DNA of 64,000 nt from positions 62,001-126,000 of the forward strand of contig NZ_JAOVQN010000006.1 in NCBI RefSeq assembly GCF_025673445.1, in the 5' to 3' direction. The stretch's first letter is position 1. Each line of letters opens with the position of its first letter. The position numbers and the translations under genes are program-made. Below, in pieces: positions 60,468 through 64,000 of this stretch. Below the pieces are notes generated by a model. The model did not search any database. It saw only the letters and a program-made list of their open reading frames with translations, and had not been told where the DNA came from. This DNA is from Ruegeria_B marisflavi. GTDB lineage: Bacteria; Pseudomonadota; Alphaproteobacteria; Rhodobacterales; Rhodobacteraceae.

Positions 60468-61097
60468 ATGGCTGGAGAGATTACTGATCTCGTAGCTCTG
60501 GAACGGACGGGGACAGGCAAGGGCGCCGCTCGTCAGGCGCGCCGCGACGGCATGGTTCCGGGGATCGTTTACGGTGGCGACAACGACCCGCTGCCGATCA
60601 ACATCCCGTTCAACAGACTGCTGAAGATGCTGAAAGCAGGCCGTTTCAAGTCGCAGTTGTTCAACCTCAAGGTCGAAGGCCACGAAGACGTGCGCGTGAT
60701 CTGCCGCAATGTGCAGCGCGATGTCGTCAAGGACCTGCCGACCCACCTGGACCTGATGCGCCTGCGCCGCACCAGCCGGATCAACCTGTTCATCCACGTT
60801 GATTTCATTAACCACGCAGCGGCACCCGGCATCAAGCGCGGTGGCGTTTTGACCGTGGTTCGTCCCGAAGTCGAACTGGAAGTTACCGCCGGTGACATTC
60901 CGGAAAAGATCACCGTGGACCTGACCGGCCTGAACATCGGCGATGTCGTCACCATCTCGATGGTCGACCTGCCCGAAGGCGTGAAGCCGACGATCGACCG
61001 CGACTTTGTGATCGCCAATATCTCGGCCCCGTCGGGTCTGGCCGCCTCTTCGGATGAAGAGGAAGGGCAAGACGAGGACGGCGAAACCGAGGAGTAA
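60468..61097 (+). CDS. rplY: 50S ribosomal protein L25/Ctc
   Basis: 209 residues from the ATG at 60468, with GGAGA eight bases upstream; longer in-frame starts are not conserved. This is the long (Ctc/TL5) form: an N-terminal L25 domain that binds 5S rRNA (GKGAARQARRDGMVPGIVYGG, LKMLKAGRFKSQLFNL) and a C-terminal beta domain (TVDLTGLNIGDVVTISM) with an acidic tail (SSDEEEGQDEDGETEE). It lies upstream of pth, as in many bacteria, but a strong terminator separates the two. Confidence 0.96.
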   Translation: MAGEITDLVALERTGTGKGAARQARRDGMVPGIVYGGDNDPLPINIPFNRLLKMLKAGRFKSQLFNLKVEGHEDVRVICRNVQRDVVKDLPTHLDLMRLRRTSRINLFIHVDFINHAAAPGIKRGGVLTVVRPEVELEVTAGDIPEKITVDLTGLNIGDVVTISMVDLPEGVKPTIDRDFVIANISAPSGLAASSDEEEGQDEDGETEE

Positions 61098-61121
61098 TCT
61101 TCGCAGGCGTCAACAGAAACG

Positions 61122-61151
61122 AAGGCGGGGCATATGAGGCCCCGCCTTTTT
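61122..61151 (+). terminator. Rho-independent terminator after rplY
   Basis: AAGGCGGGGC (61122-61131) and GCCCCGCCTT (61139-61148) form a perfect 10-base stem with a seven-base loop, continued by a T run (61147-61151). Confidence 0.93.
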
Positions 61152-61236
61152 CATTTGCCGTGCCCCGGCAACATCTGGCCTTTTTGGTTCACAGGCGGCA
61201 AGAAGAACCCACCACAGGCAAAGCAAGAGGCCCGAC

Positions 61237-61926
61237 ATGCGACTGTTCGTCGGACTGGGAAATCCGGGCGCAAAATATGCCCGCAACCGGCACAACATCG
61301 GCTTTATGGCCGTGGACCGGATTGCCGAGGACCACGGGTTCGCCCCCTGGAAAACAAAGTTCCAGGGGCAGATTTCCGAAGGTCGCCTGGGCACCGAGAA
61401 AGTTCTGCTTTTGAAGCCCGAGACATTCATGAACCGCTCTGGGCAGTCGGTGGGCGAGGCGATGCGGTTCTACAAGCTCGACAGCACCGATGTGACCGTG
61501 CTGCATGACGAACTGGACCTGGCACCGGGCAAGGTGCGGGTGAAGGCGGGCGGAGGTCATGCGGGCCATAACGGGCTGCGGTCGATCCACGACCATATCG
61601 GCGCGGCGTATGATCGTGTCAGGCTGGGTATCGGCCATCCCGGCCGCAAGGAAGCCGTCGCAGGCTACGTCCTGCACGATTTTGCCCGTGCCGACGAGGA
61701 CTGGCTTGAAAACGTACTGCGCGGTATTTCGGACGGAGCGGCCGCCCTTGCCGCCGATGACGGCGCCCGGTTCATGAACGCCGTTGCCCTGCGCACCGCT
61801 CCGCCCAGATCCTCGACCGGAACAGAGCGGCAGACCGAGGCCAAGACCATCAAAGCGGAAGACCCAGGCCCCGCCCCCGTGGACAATCGCAGCCCGCTTC
61901 AGAAACTGGTCGACCGGTTCAAGTGA
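61237..61926 (+). CDS. pth: Peptidyl-tRNA hydrolase
   Basis: 229 residues. It opens MRLFVGLGNPGAKYARNRHNIGFM with the catalytic His and the conserved Asn. KPETFMNRSGQSV, LHDELDLAPGKVRVKAGGGHAGHNGLRSI and DRVRLGIGHPGRKEAV are all classic. The C-terminal 35 residues (TERQTEAKTIKAEDPGP) extend beyond the E. coli protein (194 residues), as is common in Rhodobacterales. It recycles tRNA from dropped-off peptidyl-tRNA. Confidence 0.97.
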   Translation: MRLFVGLGNPGAKYARNRHNIGFMAVDRIAEDHGFAPWKTKFQGQISEGRLGTEKVLLLKPETFMNRSGQSVGEAMRFYKLDSTDVTVLHDELDLAPGKVRVKAGGGHAGHNGLRSIHDHIGAAYDRVRLGIGHPGRKEAVAGYVLHDFARADEDWLENVLRGISDGAAALAADDGARFMNAVALRTAPPRSSTGTERQTEAKTIKAEDPGPAPVDNRSPLQKLVDRFK

Positions 61927-62002
61927 CGGCTGCCGCCACGTAGGTGTTGCCGTATGGCGACGGCGTCGCCACTCTGTGCTGTAAAACGCGCGGGAGAAAA
62001 CG

Positions 62003-63166
62003 ATGAGAACATTCGGCAAATGGTTGGGGCGCATTCTGCTTGCACTGGTACTGGCGGCCGCTGTCGTCGGCTTCTGGAAGCGCGAGGAGATCACCCGGCT
62101 TCTGGCGGTGAACTCGCTGTTCTCCGCTGAAAAGATCGTCGATAACTTCTCGCATATGGACGCCGCGTTTCTGACCGCATCCGTACCGCGCGGGCCGCTG
62201 CCAACCTCTGATCTGCCTTTCGGGGAACCCTTTGAACTGCCGTCAGGCGGAGCAGACTGGATTGAGGATCGCGCAGTGACCTCTCTGCTGATCCTCAAGA
62301 ACGGCCAGATCCGCTATGAGGAGTATTTTCTGGGCACCGGCCCGGACGATCGTCGGATCTCCTGGTCGATTGCCAAGAGTTACATATCGGCCTTGTTCGG
62401 GGTGTTGCTGGACGAGGGCGCCATCGCCTCGATCGACGATCCGGTTGTGAAATACGCCCCCCAGCTCAAGGGCAGCGCCTATGAGCCCGCGAGCATCCGC
62501 AACGTGCTGAACATGGCCAGCGGCGTCACCTTTGACGAGGATTATTTCGACAAGAATTCCGACATCAACCGGATGGGTCGGGTGGTGGCCTTGGGCGGCA
62601 CGCTGGACGATTTCGCCGCCAGCTTTACCGAAAGTTTCGCCGCCCCGGGCGAGACCTGGCAATACGTCTCGATCGACACCCATGTGATCGGCATGGTGAT
62701 CCGTGGCGCTACGGGGCGCAGCGTGACCGACTTGCTGGCGGAAAAGATCATCGCGCCGCTGGGGCTGGAACGCGACGGCTATTGCATCACCGACGGTGCT
62801 GGCGTCGCGTTTGTGCTGGGCGGGCTCAATTTCACCACCCGAGACTATGCCCGGTTCGGCCAGATGATCATTCAGAACGGCGCTTATGGCGGCAAACAGG
62901 TGGTGCCGGCGGATTGGCTCACCGCCTCGACCACCGCCAGCGCCCCGACGGCCCCAGACAAGATTGGCTATGGCTATCAATGGTGGATCCCGGTGGGTGC
63001 CGGTCCGGGCGAGTTCCTAGCCCGTGGCGTTTATGGCCAATACATCTATTTCGACCAGCCGCGCGGGGTTGTGATCGTCACCACCGGTGCTGATCGCGGC
63101 TTTCGCGGCAAGGGCGTGAACGAGGCCAACATAGAAATGTTCCGCAAGATCGCGGAAAACCTCTAG
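62003..63166 (+). CDS. Serine hydrolase, beta-lactamase/6-aminohexanoate-dimer-hydrolase type
   Basis: 387 residues. An N-terminal hydrophobic helix (LGRILLALVLAAAVVGFW) suggests a membrane anchor with a periplasmic domain. The catalytic SxxK is in WSIAKSYISALFGVL, the second motif is YVSIDTHVIG (YxS/N type), and ASGVTFDEDYFDKNSD resembles NylB-like enzymes. The natural substrate is unknown; beta-lactam hydrolysis is not implied. It stands between pth and the DUF2237 gene. Confidence 0.88.
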   Translation: MRTFGKWLGRILLALVLAAAVVGFWKREEITRLLAVNSLFSAEKIVDNFSHMDAAFLTASVPRGPLPTSDLPFGEPFELPSGGADWIEDRAVTSLLILKNGQIRYEEYFLGTGPDDRRISWSIAKSYISALFGVLLDEGAIASIDDPVVKYAPQLKGSAYEPASIRNVLNMASGVTFDEDYFDKNSDINRMGRVVALGGTLDDFAASFTESFAAPGETWQYVSIDTHVIGMVIRGATGRSVTDLLAEKIIAPLGLERDGYCITDGAGVAFVLGGLNFTTRDYARFGQMIIQNGAYGGKQVVPADWLTASTTASAPTAPDKIGYGYQWWIPVGAGPGEFLARGVYGQYIYFDQPRGVVIVTTGADRGFRGKGVNEANIEMFRKIAENL

Positions 63167-63175
63167 GATCGGATC

Positions 63176-63553
63176 ATGATACCCGACCCGAGTCTCAATG
63201 TTCTGGGCGGGGCGCTGGCGTCCTGCTCGACCAATCCTGTTACCGGATTTTTCCGCGACGGGCATTGCAATACCTGCTTGCAGGATCGAGGCAGCCATAC
63301 CGTCTGTGCGGTGATGACGGCCGAGTTTCTGGCCTATTCCAAATATGTGGGCAACGACCTGAGCACACCCCGGCCCGAGTTCGACTTTGCCGGGCTAAAA
63401 CCCGGCGACCGCTGGTGCCTGTGTGCGGCTCGTTTCATGCAAGCCGCCGACGAGGGCTGCGGCCCGCAGGTGCATCTGGAGGCGACCCACAGACGCGCGC
63501 TGGAGGTTGTCCCGTTGGAGGTTCTGGAACGTCACGCGGTCCGGCGCGACTGA
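63176..63553 (+). CDS. DUF2237 family protein
   Basis: 125 residues, nearly all inside the conserved family block: NVLGGALASCSTNPVTGFFRDG, then CNTCLQDRGSHTVCAVMT, FLAYSKYVGNDLSTPRPEFDFAGLKPGD and RWCLCAARFMQA. Six or more Cys in conserved places suggest metal or disulphide chemistry; the function is not known. It starts nine bases after the serine hydrolase and its end overlaps the convergent LuxR-type gene by 22 bases. Confidence 0.92.
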   Translation: MIPDPSLNVLGGALASCSTNPVTGFFRDGHCNTCLQDRGSHTVCAVMTAEFLAYSKYVGNDLSTPRPEFDFAGLKPGDRWCLCAARFMQAADEGCGPQVHLEATHRRALEVVPLEVLERHAVRRD

Positions 63554-63996
63554 TCCTTGTCCTTTTGCTCCGGCACCAGGTCACCCGCCATCAGATACTC
63601 GATGAACAGGCCCAGCAGCTGCGGCCGCCCCGACACGCCCGCCTTGCGATAGATCGCGTTGGTCTGCGCCTTGACTGTCCCTTCTGACGTATTGCGCAAA
63701 GCCCCGATTTCCTGAAGGCTGCACCCCTTTATCGCAAAGAGCGCCACGTCCCGTTCGGCCGCCGTCAGACCCCAGTCGTCGAACCTTTCATCCAGCAACT
63801 CCATGAACGCGCCCGATGCCGCGCGTAGCTTTGCCTCGGCCCGGCGCGCCCGGCGCCAGGTCCGGCTGAGCGCCAGCCAGCCCAGGACTACTCCTAGAAG
63901 CAGGCCAACCGCCGCCCCTATTTCCAGCAACTCGCGGGTCTGCCAACTGATCGGGGTGGTACGCAGCCCGATCACCGTCAGCAGAATATCGGACAC
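63532..63996 (-). CDS. Membrane-anchored LuxR-type HTH protein
   Basis: 154 residues from a GTG at the right edge of the window; a start further right cannot be excluded. One membrane helix (LLEIGAAVGLLLGVVLGWLAL, about 23-43) is followed by a short linker and a LuxR-type helix-turn-helix: GLTAAERDVALFAIKGCSLQEIGALRNTSEGTVKAQTNAIYRKAGVSG. Such single-helix, LuxR-domain proteins are common in Rhodobacteraceae; signal and targets are unknown. There is no receiver or autoinducer domain. Confidence 0.8.
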   Translation of the reverse strand: MSDILLTVIGLRTTPISWQTRELLEIGAAVGLLLGVVLGWLALSRTWRRARRAEAKLRAASGAFMELLDERFDDWGLTAAERDVALFAIKGCSLQEIGALRNTSEGTVKAQTNAIYRKAGVSGRPQLLGLFIEYLMAGDLVPEQKDKDQSRRTA

Positions 63997-64000
63997 GAAG

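Noticed and set aside
1..64000. tRNA, rRNA, CRISPR arrays, insertion sequences, prophage genes
   Set aside because: Looked for by eye on both strands; no cloverleaf-like sequence, regularly spaced repeat, transposase, integrase or phage protein was recognised. Short RNAs could still be missed without a covariance search.

Overview
The window looks like a chromosomal segment of a marine Roseobacter-group Rhodobacteraceae (Ruegeria-like). This is inferred from the high GC, the NAD-dependent molybdenum formate dehydrogenase with fused gamma/beta subunits, the fused LivH-LivM permease, the pair of DUF1185 proteins, and the gene order style with many ATGA/GTGA stop-start overlaps. No rRNA, tRNA, CRISPR array, insertion sequence or phage gene was seen.

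Layout. (1) 1-1.9 kb: the end of a xylose catabolic operon (xylB, then the start of xylA, cut by the window edge), with a likely operator upstream. (2) 2.0-33 kb: a large surface-glycan and secondary-metabolite region. It holds glycosyltransferases, a WecG/TagA-type transferase, an O-antigen-polymerase-like membrane protein, a MOP flippase, a Wzz/GumC chain-length protein, a degenerate BY-kinase-like ATPase, an ExoY/WbaP-type initiating sugar transferase, a CelD/BcsL-type acetyltransferase and an APH-like protein. In its middle is a tightly coupled 17 kb operon (6.9-24.0 kb): type I PKS (KS-AT-KR-DH-ACP-TE), glycosyltransferase, a formyltransferase/NRPS/luciferase-like-monooxygenase hybrid, a phosphopantetheinyl transferase, two paralogous SGNH proteins (one fused to a glycoside-hydrolase-like domain) and another glycosyltransferase. 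(3) 33-35 kb: a small unknown Gly/His-rich protein, a hotdog thioesterase and a cyclase-family hydrolase, ending at a long inverted repeat. (4) 35.1-41.1 kb: NAD-dependent formate dehydrogenase (FdsA, fused FdsGB) with a periplasmic Spy-like protein between the subunits and a LysR regulator upstream. (5) 41.3-55.9 kb: what I read as an N-heterocycle (nicotinate-type) catabolic region. It contains a molybdenum hydroxylase, a 6-hydroxynicotinate-reductase homologue, a UPF0280 protein, two DUF1185 proteins, a Liv-type ABC uptake system, a MarR regulator, a class III CoA-transferase and an enamidase-like amidohydrolase. (6) 56-64 kb: mostly housekeeping genes (ychF, a PagL-like lipid A deacylase, trpA, a MaoC-like protein, an FMN alpha-hydroxy-acid dehydrogenase, ribosomal protein L25, pth, a serine hydrolase, DUF2237, a membrane-anchored LuxR-type protein).

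How the genes may work together. The glycan genes give most parts of a Wzx/Wzy-type pathway: initiation, transfer, flipping, polymerisation and chain-length control. An outer-membrane export protein is not seen. The PKS-NRPS operon carries its own carrier-protein activating enzyme and is interleaved with glycosyltransferases, so its product may be glycosylated or may decorate a glycan; this is inference. In the catabolic region, the Mo hydroxylase would hydroxylate a pyridine ring, the reductase would partly reduce it, the enamidase would open it, and the CoA-transferase would activate the resulting dicarboxylate. A 6-2-6 palindrome before the enamidase gene, with a looser copy before the hydroxylase genes, is a candidate MarR operator linking the two halves.
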